Of a stretch of 10,397 nt of DNA, positions 1-6,798 are shown one piece after another. Origin of the DNA: Actinobacteria bacterium 13_1_20CM_4_69_9 (GTDB lineage: Bacteria > Actinomycetota > Thermoleophilia > Gaiellales > Gaiellaceae); the NCBI GenBank assembly GCA_001920085.1, contig MNJC01000014.1, positions 1 to 10,397 of the forward strand. Direction: 5' to 3'. The translations under genes were made by a program, and so were the position numbers. Within the stretch, counting starts at the first letter, position 1. Every line of letters starts with the position of its first letter. The notes below the pieces were generated by a model that saw only the letters and a program-made list of their open reading frames with translations, did no database searches and was not told the DNA's origin.

Positions 1-605
1 AAGGCATCCCGCGCGTGAAGATCAAGGTCGGCCGCTCGCCGGACGACGACCCGGACCGGCTCGACGCGGCGCGCGTCGCGATCGGCGACGAGACCCAGCT
101 CTACGTCGACGCGAACGGCGCTTTCGACCGCGAGGACGCCGTCCGCTGGGCGAACCGCTACGCGAGCGACTGGGGCGTGACGTGGTTCGAGGAGCCGGTC
201 AGCTCGGCGGACGCGGAAGGCTTGCGCCACGTGCGCGAGCACTCACCGGCGCAGCTCGACATCGCGGCCGGCGAGTACGCCTTCGTGCCCGCCGACTTCC
301 TCAACCTGCTGCGCGCGAACGCGGTCGACTGCCTGCAGGTCGACGTCACGCGCTGCGGCGGGTACACGGGATTCCTCAACGCCGCCGGCCTTGCCGAGCA
401 GTTCGGCCTCCAGATCTCGGCGCACTGCGCGCCGCAGGCGAGCGCCCACGTCTGCTGCGCGGTCCCGCACTTCCGCCACATCGAGTACTTCCACGACCAC
501 GTGCGCGTCGAGCGCGAGCTGTTCGACGGCGTCCTCGAGCCCGACGGCGGGGCGCTCCGCCCCGACCGGTCGCGTCCCGGCCACGGTTTGGAGCTCAAGG
601 CGTGA
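1..605 (+). CDS. Enolase-superfamily protein, mandelate racemase type (C-terminal part, 5' end outside window)
   Basis: The reading frame is open from the first bases (codons from position 3), so this is the end of a longer gene; only the catalytic barrel is present. Visible motifs: KIK at 18-26, whose second Lys is the general base; metal ligands in VDANG (Asp at 108), FEEP (Glu at 189) and GEY (Glu at 273); and an Asp in QVDVTRCGG (342) followed 27 residues later by the His of SAHCAP (423). A Lys plus a His-Asp dyad with this spacing matches the mandelate racemase subgroup, which abstracts the proton alpha to a carboxylate. Known members are racemases or sugar-acid dehydratases; the substrate cannot be read here. 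The barrel looks intact. The stop overlaps the start of the downstream FAD oxidase (GTGA), so the two are probably cotranscribed and coupled. A dehydratase feeding an oxidation pathway is inference. Confidence 0.88.
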   Translation, partial: GIPRVKIKVGRSPDDDPDRLDAARVAIGDETQLYVDANGAFDREDAVRWANRYASDWGVTWFEEPVSSADAEGLRHVREHSPAQLDIAAGEYAFVPADFLNLLRANAVDCLQVDVTRCGGYTGFLNAAGLAEQFGLQISAHCAPQASAHVCCAVPHFRHIEYFHDHVRVERELFDGVLEPDGGALRPDRSRPGHGLELKA

Positions 606-1369
606 AGGTCCCGACGAAGGCCGACCCGCGCGCCGCGACGCCTCCCGTCTCGACGGAGGAGGTCGACGTCCGCTCGCTCGAGCACGAGCTGCGCCGGTCC
701 ACCGAGGCCGAGGTGCGCTTCACCGCCGGCGACCGCGCCATCTACTCCACCGGCGGCTCGAACTACCGCATGCTGCCCATCGGCGTCGTCATCCCGCGCA
801 GCGTCGACGACGTCGTCGAGACGGTCCGCGTCTGCCGCGAGCACCGCGCCCCGCTGCTGCCGCGCGGCGGCGGCACGAGCCTCGCCGGCCAGTGCTGCAA
901 CGTCGCAGTCGTCATGGACTTCTCGAAATACCTCAACCGCCTGATCGAGATCGACGCCGACGCGAGGCTCGCGCGAGTCCAGCCGGGGCTGATCCTCGAC
1001 CACCTGCGCGATCCGGCGCAGGCGCAGCACCAGCTCACGTTCGGGCCGGACCCGTCTACACACGACCACTGCACGTTCGGCGGGATGATCGGAAACAACT
1101 CCTGCGGCGTCCGCTCGGTCATGGCGCAGTTCAACGGGCCCGGGTCGCGCATGTCCGACAACGTCCACGAGCTCGAGGTGCTGCTGTACGACGGACGCCG
1201 GCTGCGCGTCGGCAAGGGCTCGTCTGGCGACCCGGACATCGACCGGAAGCTGACGGAGCTGCGCGACCGCTACGCGGCCCTGGTCCGCGAGCGCTATCCC
1301 GACATCCCACGCCGGGTCTCGGGCTACAACCTCGACGACCTGCTGCCCGAGAACGACTTCGACTCATGA
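602..1369 (+). CDS. GlcD-like FAD-linked oxidase, N-terminal half (split gene)
   Basis: This 255-residue product starts at GTG 602, overlapping the upstream TGA. It is the FAD-binding (PCMH/GlcD) part of a large FAD plus Fe-S 2-hydroxyacid dehydrogenase. Visible are the PRGGGTSLAGQ FAD-phosphate loop (about residues 87-97), VQPG, TFGPDPSTH, and GGMIGNNSCGV (from about residue 160). The frame ends abruptly after SGYNLDDLLPEN. In relatives the chain continues here with an ALVGxEGT motif that contacts FAD and about 45 further residues before the segment equivalent to LEHEPTGLEGID. Those residues are absent, and the rest of the enzyme follows in another frame from an overlapping ATG (1366). It is therefore probably a broken gene rather than a natural subunit. 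The stretch after DGRRLRVG also looks shorter than in relatives. The 45-residue figure and that comparison come from family memory, not an alignment. Confidence 0.85.
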   Translation: MKVPTKADPRAATPPVSTEEVDVRSLEHELRRSTEAEVRFTAGDRAIYSTGGSNYRMLPIGVVIPRSVDDVVETVRVCREHRAPLLPRGGGTSLAGQCCNVAVVMDFSKYLNRLIEIDADARLARVQPGLILDHLRDPAQAQHQLTFGPDPSTHDHCTFGGMIGNNSCGVRSVMAQFNGPGSRMSDNVHELEVLLYDGRRLRVGKGSSGDPDIDRKLTELRDRYAALVRERYPDIPRRVSGYNLDDLLPENDFDS

Positions 1370-3519
1370 CGGTGCTCGAGCACGAGCCGACGGGGCTGGA
1401 AGGCATCGACCACGTGCTGATCGAGGACATGAAGGCCGTCGGCATGCACCCGGCGGACGTCGAGCTCGTCCCCGAAGGACAGGGCTGGCTCGTCGTCGAG
1501 TTCGGCGGCGACACGAAGGAGGAGGCCGACGCGAAGGCGCACGATCTCGTCGCCGAGCTCAAGAAGGGCGACAATCCGCCGGAAGGGATCAAGCTCTACG
1601 ACGACCCCGAGCTGGAGCAGCACATGTGGGACGTGCGCGAGGCCGGGCTCGGCGCGACCGCGTTCATCCCCGGCAAGCCCGACACGTACGAGGGCTGGGA
1701 GGACTCGGCCGTTCCGCCGGAGCAGCTCGGCACCTATCTGCGCCGCCTCCGCAAGATCGCGAAGAAGTACGACTACGACAGCGCGCTCTACGGCCACTAC
1801 GGGCAAGGCTGCGTGCACGCGCGCTGGAACTTCGACCTGCGCAGCGCGCCGGGCATCAAGAAGTTCCGGTCGTTCCTGGACGAGGCCTCCGATCTCGTGC
1901 TCGAGCTCGGCGGCTCGATCTCCGGCGAGCACGGCGACGGCGAATCGAAGGCAGAGCTCCTCCCGAAGATGTTCGGGCCGGAGCTGATCGACGGGTTCCG
2001 CGAGTTCAAGTCCATCTGGGATCCCGAGTGGAAGATGAACCCCGGCAAGGTCGTCGACCCGTATCCGATCACGCAGAACCTGCGGCTCGGGCCGAACTAC
2101 GCGCCGCCGCAGCTGAAGACTCACTTCGCGTACGCGAAGGACAACGGCAGCTTCGAGCACGCGGCGCTGCGCTGCGTCGGGATCGGCAAGTGCCGGCACA
2201 CGAGCGGCGACGTGATGTGCCCGAGCTACATGGTCACGCGCGAGGAGAAGCACACGACGCGCGGCCGCGCGCGGATCCTCTGGGAGATGGTCAACCACGG
2301 CGAGCTCGACCTGTGGAAGTCCGACGAGGTGCTCGAGGCCCTCGACCTCTGCCTCTCGTGCAAGGGCTGCACGAAGGACTGCCCGGTCAGCGTCGACATG
2401 CCGACGCTCAAGTCGGAGTTCCTCTCCCACTACTACGACGGACGGCTGCGGCCGCGACACGCGTACGCATTCGGCTTGATCGACCAGGCCGCGCGCGTCG
2501 CCTCGAAGCTCCCTGCGGTTGCGAACGCGCTCGCGCCCGTCACGAAGCGCCTCGTCGGCGTGCATCCGAAACGGCACCTGCCGGAGTTCGCGCCGCTGAC
2601 GCTGCAGGACTGGTATGCGAAGCGCGGCACGCACAACCCGTCCGGCAAGAAGGTGATCCTCTGGCCCGACACCTTCACGAATCACTTCCACACCGACGTC
2701 GGCGTCGCCGCCGTCGAGGCGCTCGAGGACGCCGGCTGCCGCGTCGTCATGCCTCAGGGACATCTCTGCTGCGGACGGCCGCTCTACGACTGTGGAATGC
2801 TCGACCTCGCGAAGCGCTACCTCGAGCGCGTGCTCGACGCGCTGCGCGACGACATCCGTGCGGGCACGCCGGTCGTGGGCGCCGAGCCGAGCTGTGTCGC
2901 GGTGCTCAAGGACGAGCTGCTGAAGATGCGGCCGAACGACCAGGACGCTCGGCGGCTGGCGCAGCAGACCTACCACCTGGCGGAGTTCCTCGAGCAGGAG
3001 GGTTACGGGCCGCCGCCGCTTCAGCGGAAGGCCATCCTCCACGAGCACTGCCACCAACATGCGACCGGCGGCATCGACCCTGACAAGAAGCTGCTCGAAG
3101 CGATGGGCGTCGAGGTCGAGAAGCCCGACAGCGGCTGCTGCGGGATGGCCGGCGCGTGGGGCTACGAGAAGTCGCACTACGACGTGTCGATCGCGTGCGG
3201 CGAGCGCGTGCTGCTCCCGAAGGTCCGCGAGGCGTCGCCGGACGCCCTCGTCGTGACCGCGGGGTTCTCGTGCCGGTCGCAGATCGAGCAGGAGACACCG
3301 CGCCGCGCGTTGCACATCGCGCAGGTGATCCAGCTCGCGCGCGACCACGGTGCGGGCGGCCCGCGCGGGCCATACCCGGAACGCGCCGCCTCGCCGAAGC
3401 CGCAAGGCGGAAAGTCGCGAGGCGACAAGGTCATTGCAGCGGCCGTGGGAGTTGGCCTGGCGGCGCTGGCGGCTTACGCGAGCCGGCCGAGCAGGAAGCC
3501 GAAGAGGGCGTGGCGGTAG
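1366..3519 (+). CDS. FAD oxidase C-terminal domain fused to 4Fe-4S and CCG domains, with hydrophobic C-terminal tail
   Basis: 717 residues from ATG 1366, which overlaps the upstream stop (ATGA). In order: FAD-linked oxidase C-terminal domain with YGHYGQGCVHAR and the GEHGDG signature (residue 187 onward); NPGKVVDP; an Fe-S module with Cys 270, 276 and 285 and a classical CxxCxxCxxxCP cluster (Cys 329, 332, 335, 339); then two heterodisulfide-reductase-like CCG motifs (468-470 and 591-593). This matches the GlcD-GlpC fusion family (D-lactate, D-2-hydroxyglutarate or glycolate dehydrogenases), which pass electrons from flavin through Fe-S clusters to the membrane pool. Residues 689-705 form a small hydrophobic stretch followed by a basic tail, a possible membrane anchor and an unusual addition. 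The tail overlaps a convergent gene by 46 bp. Function probably needs the upstream half, which lacks the junction segment, so activity is doubtful if the sequence is correct. The substrate is unknown. Confidence 0.88.
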   Translation: MTVLEHEPTGLEGIDHVLIEDMKAVGMHPADVELVPEGQGWLVVEFGGDTKEEADAKAHDLVAELKKGDNPPEGIKLYDDPELEQHMWDVREAGLGATAFIPGKPDTYEGWEDSAVPPEQLGTYLRRLRKIAKKYDYDSALYGHYGQGCVHARWNFDLRSAPGIKKFRSFLDEASDLVLELGGSISGEHGDGESKAELLPKMFGPELIDGFREFKSIWDPEWKMNPGKVVDPYPITQNLRLGPNYAPPQLKTHFAYAKDNGSFEHAALRCVGIGKCRHTSGDVMCPSYMVTREEKHTTRGRARILWEMVNHGELDLWKSDEVLEALDLCLSCKGCTKDCPVSVDMPTLKSEFLSHYYDGRLRPRHAYAFGLIDQAARVASKLPAVANALAPVTKRLVGVHPKRHLPEFAPLTLQDWYAKRGTHNPSGKKVILWPDTFTNHFHTDVGVAAVEALEDAGCRVVMPQGHLCCGRPLYDCGMLDLAKRYLERVLDALRDDIRAGTPVVGAEPSCVAVLKDELLKMRPNDQDARRLAQQTYHLAEFLEQEGYGPPPLQRKAILHEHCHQHATGGIDPDKKLLEAMGVEVEKPDSGCCGMAGAWGYEKSHYDVSIACGERVLLPKVREASPDALVVTAGFSCRSQIEQETPRRALHIAQVIQLARDHGAGGPRGPYPERAASPKPQGGKSRGDKVIAAAVGVGLAALAAYASRPSRKPKRAWR

Positions 3520-3818
3520 ACGCCCTGCGCGAACGCGCGCGGGCTTCTGACGACGCTGCGGTCGAAGAGGCCGATCAGCGGCCAGAGCGCGGTGTGCTCG
3601 GCGACGGCGAGTGCGACGGCGAGGCGTGTCTGGTCGACCCGCGTGCGCCGGCGAATGACGTCGAACGCCAGCCCGAACAGCGCGCCGTTCAGCGCGTGCA
3701 CCGGTAGTCCGCCGACGAGGCGGACGTCCGAGTAGTCGCAGCGGAAGACGCGACGGTCGAGCGGCTCCTGCAGTCCCCAGACCGTCGCGGCGACCGCTCC
3801 TGCGAGCGCGGCGCGCAT
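3474..3818 (-). CDS. Small hydrophobic conserved-looking protein of unknown function
   Basis: 114 residues. The start is ATG at 3818-3816; an in-frame stop (TGA, 3827-3825) lies 6 nt upstream, so no longer form is possible. The chain has several hydrophobic stretches: residues 1-14, about 37-54 (HALNGALFGLAFDVI), about 66-86 (LAVALAVAEHTALWPLIGLF), and the C-terminal HALFGFLLGRLA. This suggests a small integral membrane protein with three or four short segments. WGLQEPLDRRVF and AFAQGVYRHALFG look like conserved blocks of a protein I associate with related actinobacteria, but I cannot name a family or function. It is convergent with the Fe-S oxidoreductase (46-bp overlap) and divergent from the glycosylase, with only 11 bp between start codons. 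No ribosome binding site precedes the ATG. Confidence 0.6.
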   Translation of the reverse strand: MRAALAGAVAATVWGLQEPLDRRVFRCDYSDVRLVGGLPVHALNGALFGLAFDVIRRRTRVDQTRLAVALAVAEHTALWPLIGLFDRSVVRSPRAFAQGVYRHALFGFLLGRLA

Positions 3819-3823
3819 ACGCT
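3818..3823 (+). promoter_or_regulatory. Candidate -10 box (TACGCT) of a leaderless nei promoter
   Basis: TACGCT fits TANNNT and lies exactly at -12 to -7 relative to the A of the glycosylase ATG at 3830. That is where the -10 box sits when transcription starts on the start codon. No Shine-Dalgarno sequence lies upstream of the ATG, and the neighbouring divergent gene begins at 3818, so little room exists for a leader. I see no clear -35. Confidence 0.45.
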
Positions 3824-3829
3824 GTCAGC

Positions 3830-4585
3830 ATGCCTGAAGGCGACGCGATCCATCGCGCGGCGCGCCGGCTGCAGGTCCTCGTCGGACAGGAGCTCGAGGT
3901 CGAGGCGCCGCATCCGCGCGCGGCGGTGAAGCAGCTCGCCCCGAAGCTCGACGGGCGGCGCCTCGAGAGCGTCGAGGCGATCGGCAAGAACATCCTCTTC
4001 CGTTTCGAGGGCGGCCTCGTACTGCGCAGCCATCTGCGCATGAGCGGACGCTGGCGCGTCCTCGACCGCGATGCGCCCGTCTTCGGTACGCCGTGGCTCG
4101 TGCTCAAGGGTGAGGACCACGCCGGGGTGCTCTGGAACGGCCCGGTGCTGGAGCTCGACCGCGGCGTTGCGCGGCGCCTCGGGCCGGACATCCTCGCCGA
4201 GCCGCCCGACTACGACGGGATGGTCGAGCGCATCCGCCGCGAAGACTCGAGGCGCCAGATCGGCGACGCGCTGCTCGACCAGCGGCTCGTCTCCGGCATC
4301 GGGAACATCTGGAAGGTCGAGTCGCTCTGGACGCAGCGCATCTCGCCGTGGCGGCGCCTCGGCGACGTGTCGGAGGAGGAGCTTCGCGCAGTCCTCTCGA
4401 CCGCGCACGACGTGATGCGCGCGCGTGTCGAAGGCGTTCCGTTCCGCGCTGCCATCTACCGCCGCAAGGGTCACATGTGCCCGCGCTGCGGCACGCCCGT
4501 CGAGGCATGGCCGCAGGGCGACGACGCGCGCATGACGTACTGGTGCCCGACGTGTCAGAAAGGAGAGGGTCCCGCAACGGCGTAA
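3830..4585 (+). CDS. nei: Fpg/Nei-family DNA glycosylase (endonuclease VIII, Nei2-like)
   Basis: 251 residues. It removes oxidised bases from DNA and nicks the abasic site in base excision repair. The N-terminus MPEGDAIHRAARRL fixes the start: after Met removal, Pro2 is the catalytic nucleophile and Glu3 the acid. MPEGD rather than MPELPE points to the Nei/Nei2 branch, not MutM. Other hallmarks are SHLRMSGRW, a helix-two-turn-helix at about residues 143-167 (QIGDALLDQR, SGIGNIW), and a C-terminal zinc finger (Cys 217, 220, 239, 242). All catalytic parts are present and the length is normal. It is divergent from the small hydrophobic gene and is followed closely by the unrecognised gene, so those two may form an operon. 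The branch assignment is fairly safe; substrate preference is not readable. Confidence 0.93.
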   Translation: MPEGDAIHRAARRLQVLVGQELEVEAPHPRAAVKQLAPKLDGRRLESVEAIGKNILFRFEGGLVLRSHLRMSGRWRVLDRDAPVFGTPWLVLKGEDHAGVLWNGPVLELDRGVARRLGPDILAEPPDYDGMVERIRREDSRRQIGDALLDQRLVSGIGNIWKVESLWTQRISPWRRLGDVSEEELRAVLSTAHDVMRARVEGVPFRAAIYRRKGHMCPRCGTPVEAWPQGDDARMTYWCPTCQKGEGPATA

Positions 4586-4599
4586 GCGGAGTCGTGGTC

Positions 4600-5668
4600 G
4601 TGCGCGCTCCGCAGCTATACGAAACGCTGAGAGCTTTCTGCCTCGGCACGTTCCGCGCGCTGCTCTCCGACATCGAGCGGGGCGCAGAGCTTCCGTTCGC
4701 GTTCGAGGAGCACACTTCGTACGCCAAGCCGGCGCTGTACGAGTACCGGCCCCTCGTGAAGCCGTACATCGAGCACCGTGCTCATACGCTGCGCACTCGG
4801 CCCGACGCCCGGCTCGCCGTCGAGGAGCTCATGCGCCAGCCGGCCGCGACGATCTTCGCGCGCGCCCATGCAGGTCCTCGCGCGCGTGAAGATGAGGCGC
4901 TGTTCGGCAGCGTGCTGCTCCCGCTGCTCATGGACACCGCGGAGATCTGCGGAGGCTTCGACTGGGACGACGACGCGTTCGCGCGCGCCTATGCGGAGCT
5001 CGAGCGGTCGATCTTCGGCGAGCGGCACCAGTACGGCGCGGTCGCACCGGTGATCGGGCTGACCACCGGCGGGACGACGATCGAGCTGGGACGCGGTCTC
5101 CGACGCGATCACGGCGATCCGCCTGGCGACGTCTGCACCGGTCGCGGCCGGCCCGGTCCTGTTCGAGCGCCTTGACTGGCGTCCCTACGGCATCCGTCCG
5201 GCCGTCCCGATCGCGGCGACGCAGCCGGCCGGCGAGCCCGGGCGACTCGACTCGTTCCGTGCGACGCTCGCGACCGACGTGTTGCTCAAGCTCGACGAGG
5301 TCGACGACGATCCGGAGCTCGGCGAGGCGATCGACCGCTGGGAGCTCTCGTTGTTCCAGGACGGGCCGTTCCGGGCGGAGCAGCTGCGCGAGTCGCTCGC
5401 CGCTCTGCTAGGAGGCAGCGACGGCCTATGGGCTGCGGCCGTGCGCGGCGCGATCCTGCTCGGCGAGACGGGGCGCGCACGCGCGGAGCTGCAGGAGCGA
5501 CTCTGCGGCGATCCCGATCCGGACGTGGTCCGTCGCGCGCTCGTCGAGTCGATCCTGCACGGCGACCGCGCCGCGCTGGTCAGGGAGCTCGACGAATCGA
5601 TCCTCGGGCTGCGACCGGCACCAATTCGTCACGTACCCGTCACAGACACGCGCGCACTCGCCGGTTAG
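4600..5668 (+). pseudogene. Unrecognised protein, coding frame broken once near 5089
   Basis: I do not recognise this family. The N-terminal part (about 163 residues, from MRAPQLYETLRAFCLGTF) runs from GTG 4600, which has GGAG eight bases upstream; GTG 4594 is an alternative. That frame stops at 5173-5175 after an Arg/Gly/Pro-rich, non-protein-like stretch. Coding character moves to another frame at about 5090 (DAVSDAITAIRLAT) and continues without interruption to the TAG at 5666-5668. Dropping one G from the run at 5088-5090 joins the two into a protein of about 355 residues. The joined protein is mostly soluble and helical in appearance, rich in Asp, Glu and Leu, with an aromatic patch (FERLDWRPYGIRP). 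It has no signal peptide, membrane segment or metal site that I can see. It begins 14 bp after nei, so repair-related cotranscription is possible but unproven. A sequencing or consensus error is as likely as a real mutation. Confidence 0.6.
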
Positions 5669-5671
5669 TTT
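5666..5671 (+). promoter_or_regulatory. Candidate -10 box (TAGTTT) overlapping a stop codon
   Basis: TAGTTT fits TANNNT and starts 13 nt before the ATG at 5679, giving a leaderless or near-leaderless transcript. Its TAG is also the stop codon of the preceding gene. No Shine-Dalgarno sequence precedes the ATG. Confidence 0.4.
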
Positions 5672-5678
5672 CGTTCAC

Positions 5679-5879
5679 ATGGACGATGCCCGCGCAGTGC
5701 TGGCCCGGCTCGACCGGATCGAGGCGCTCGAGCGCGAGGGCGCACCCCCCGGCGTCCTGCTCGAAGAGCTGCGCGGGCTCGTCCACGAGGCGGAGGCATG
5801 GGCACGACGAGAAGGAGGTGAGCGAGCCAAGGACGCAGTCGAACGTTGCGCATCGGCTCTTGGAACTCCGGTTGCATAG
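5679..5879 (+). CDS. Small helical protein (66 residues), unknown function
   Basis: The protein begins MDDARAVLARLDRIEALERE and is almost entirely charged and helical, with a heptad-like Leu/Ile/Val spacing in the first 45 residues that could form a helical hairpin or dimer. There is no signal peptide or hydrophobic span and only one Cys. I associate this kind of small acidic protein with Thermoleophilia genomes but cannot name a family. The start is ATG 5679, preceded by a -10-like box instead of a ribosome binding site. It sits between the frameshifted gene (10 bp away) and the bicupin (10 bp away), all on one strand. The last 15 or so residues lose the helical pattern, so the true C-terminus could be altered by an indel. 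It is real coding sequence with moderate confidence. Confidence 0.6.
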   Translation: MDDARAVLARLDRIEALEREGAPPGVLLEELRGLVHEAEAWARREGGERAKDAVERCASALGTPVA

Positions 5880-5882
5880 AGT
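5877..5882 (+). promoter_or_regulatory. Candidate -10 box (TAGAGT) overlapping a stop codon
   Basis: TAGAGT fits TANNNT and starts 13 nt before GTG 5890, the same spacing as for the ATG at 5679. Its first three bases are the stop codon of the 66-residue gene. No Shine-Dalgarno sequence lies at a usable distance from GTG 5890. Confidence 0.4.
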
Positions 5883-5889
5883 CGCGCGC

Positions 5890-6798
5890 GTGGGCATCGC
5901 GCACTGGGACGAGGTCGAGAAGCGGCGCCTCGAGCGAGGCCAGATGGCCGGCACCTGGTCGAATCTCGGCACGCCCGCCGGCAGCTACCGCTGCGGCGTA
6001 ACGCGCATTGAGCTCGCTCCCGGCGAGATGCCGACGCCCGCACACGTGCACGGCGAGGCGGAGGAGACGTTCTGGGTGCTGTCCGGCTCCGGGCTCACGT
6101 GGCTCGACGGCAAGGCCTACGAGGTGCGCGCCGGCGACTGCATCGTCTACAAGAACTTCCACGAGGCGCACACGATTCGGGCCGGTGACGAAGGGCTTGA
6201 CGTGCTCGCGTTCGGCGCGCGCGAGTACCTGCCGAGCGGCGAGCTCCCTCGCGGCGGGTCGATGTGGTCGATCACCGGGTACATCGAGATCCAAAGCGGT
6301 CATCCGTGGGACCGGGAGCCCGAGCTCGAGTGGCCGGAGCCGGAGGCCGAGCGTCCGTCGAACATCGTCAACGTCGCCGACGTCGAGGACGACGTCTTCG
6401 GCGGCTGCACTCGGCGCTATGTCGCTGACGCTGCCGGGTCGCGCTGGTCCGGGATGACGTACATCGCCTGTGATCTCGGCGTGTCGTCCGGGCCGCCCCA
6501 TGCGCACTCCGCGGAGGAGGAGATCTTCGTCGTGCTCGAGGGAACGGGCACGTTCGAGATCTGGCCCGACGAGGAGCATCCCGTGCGTGCGGGCTCCGTC
6601 GTCGCCGTGCCGCCGGGAAGCCGTTACGCGCACAGGTTCCGCGGCGGCGACGATGGGCTGACGTTCCTCGCGTGGGGCACGCGCGAGCCGAACGACATCT
6701 GCTGGTATCCGCGCTCGCGGAAGATGATGTGGCGCGGCGTCGGTGTCATCGGCCGCATCGAGCAGCTCGACTACTGGGACGGCGAAGAGCCGGATTGA
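5890..6798 (+). CDS. Bicupin-domain protein (two cupin barrels), substrate unknown
   Basis: 302 residues from GTG 5890, starting GIAHWDEVEKRRLERG. The first cupin holds the metal motif HVHGEAEE (His 52, His 54, Glu 58 or 59) followed by FWVLSGSG, and the second holds HAHSAEEE (His 204, His 206) followed by IFVVLEGTG and a later YAHRF His. Both barrels keep the residues that bind a divalent metal, so this is probably an active metalloprotein. Bicupins include oxalate decarboxylases, dioxygenases, isomerases and storage proteins, and the class cannot be told from sequence alone. The start was chosen because the paralogue downstream also begins right before IAHWD. An upstream in-frame GTG (5818) abuts a Shine-Dalgarno-like stretch with no spacing and is less likely. 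The TGA overlaps the next start (TTGA). No signal peptide, so it is cytoplasmic. Confidence 0.85.
   Translation: MGIAHWDEVEKRRLERGQMAGTWSNLGTPAGSYRCGVTRIELAPGEMPTPAHVHGEAEETFWVLSGSGLTWLDGKAYEVRAGDCIVYKNFHEAHTIRAGDEGLDVLAFGAREYLPSGELPRGGSMWSITGYIEIQSGHPWDREPELEWPEPEAERPSNIVNVADVEDDVFGGCTRRYVADAAGSRWSGMTYIACDLGVSSGPPHAHSAEEEIFVVLEGTGTFEIWPDEEHPVRAGSVVAVPPGSRYAHRFRGGDDGLTFLAWGTREPNDICWYPRSRKMMWRGVGVIGRIEQLDYWDGEEPD

Noticed and set aside
3358..3371. Perfect 14-bp palindrome GGCCCGCGCGGGCC
   Set aside because: It lies in a Gly/Pro-rich coding linker of very high GC, with no neighbouring regulatory context; likely chance.
1324..4191. Very long antisense open frame (955 residues)
   Set aside because: It is antisense to several well-supported genes, has Arg/Ala/Leu/Val-rich composition with no motif, and is expected in GC-rich DNA with few stops.
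5812..5821. AAGGAGGTGA, a near-perfect Shine-Dalgarno inside the 66-residue gene
   Set aside because: No start codon follows at usable distance. GTG 5818, in frame with the bicupin, lies within the motif itself with no spacing.
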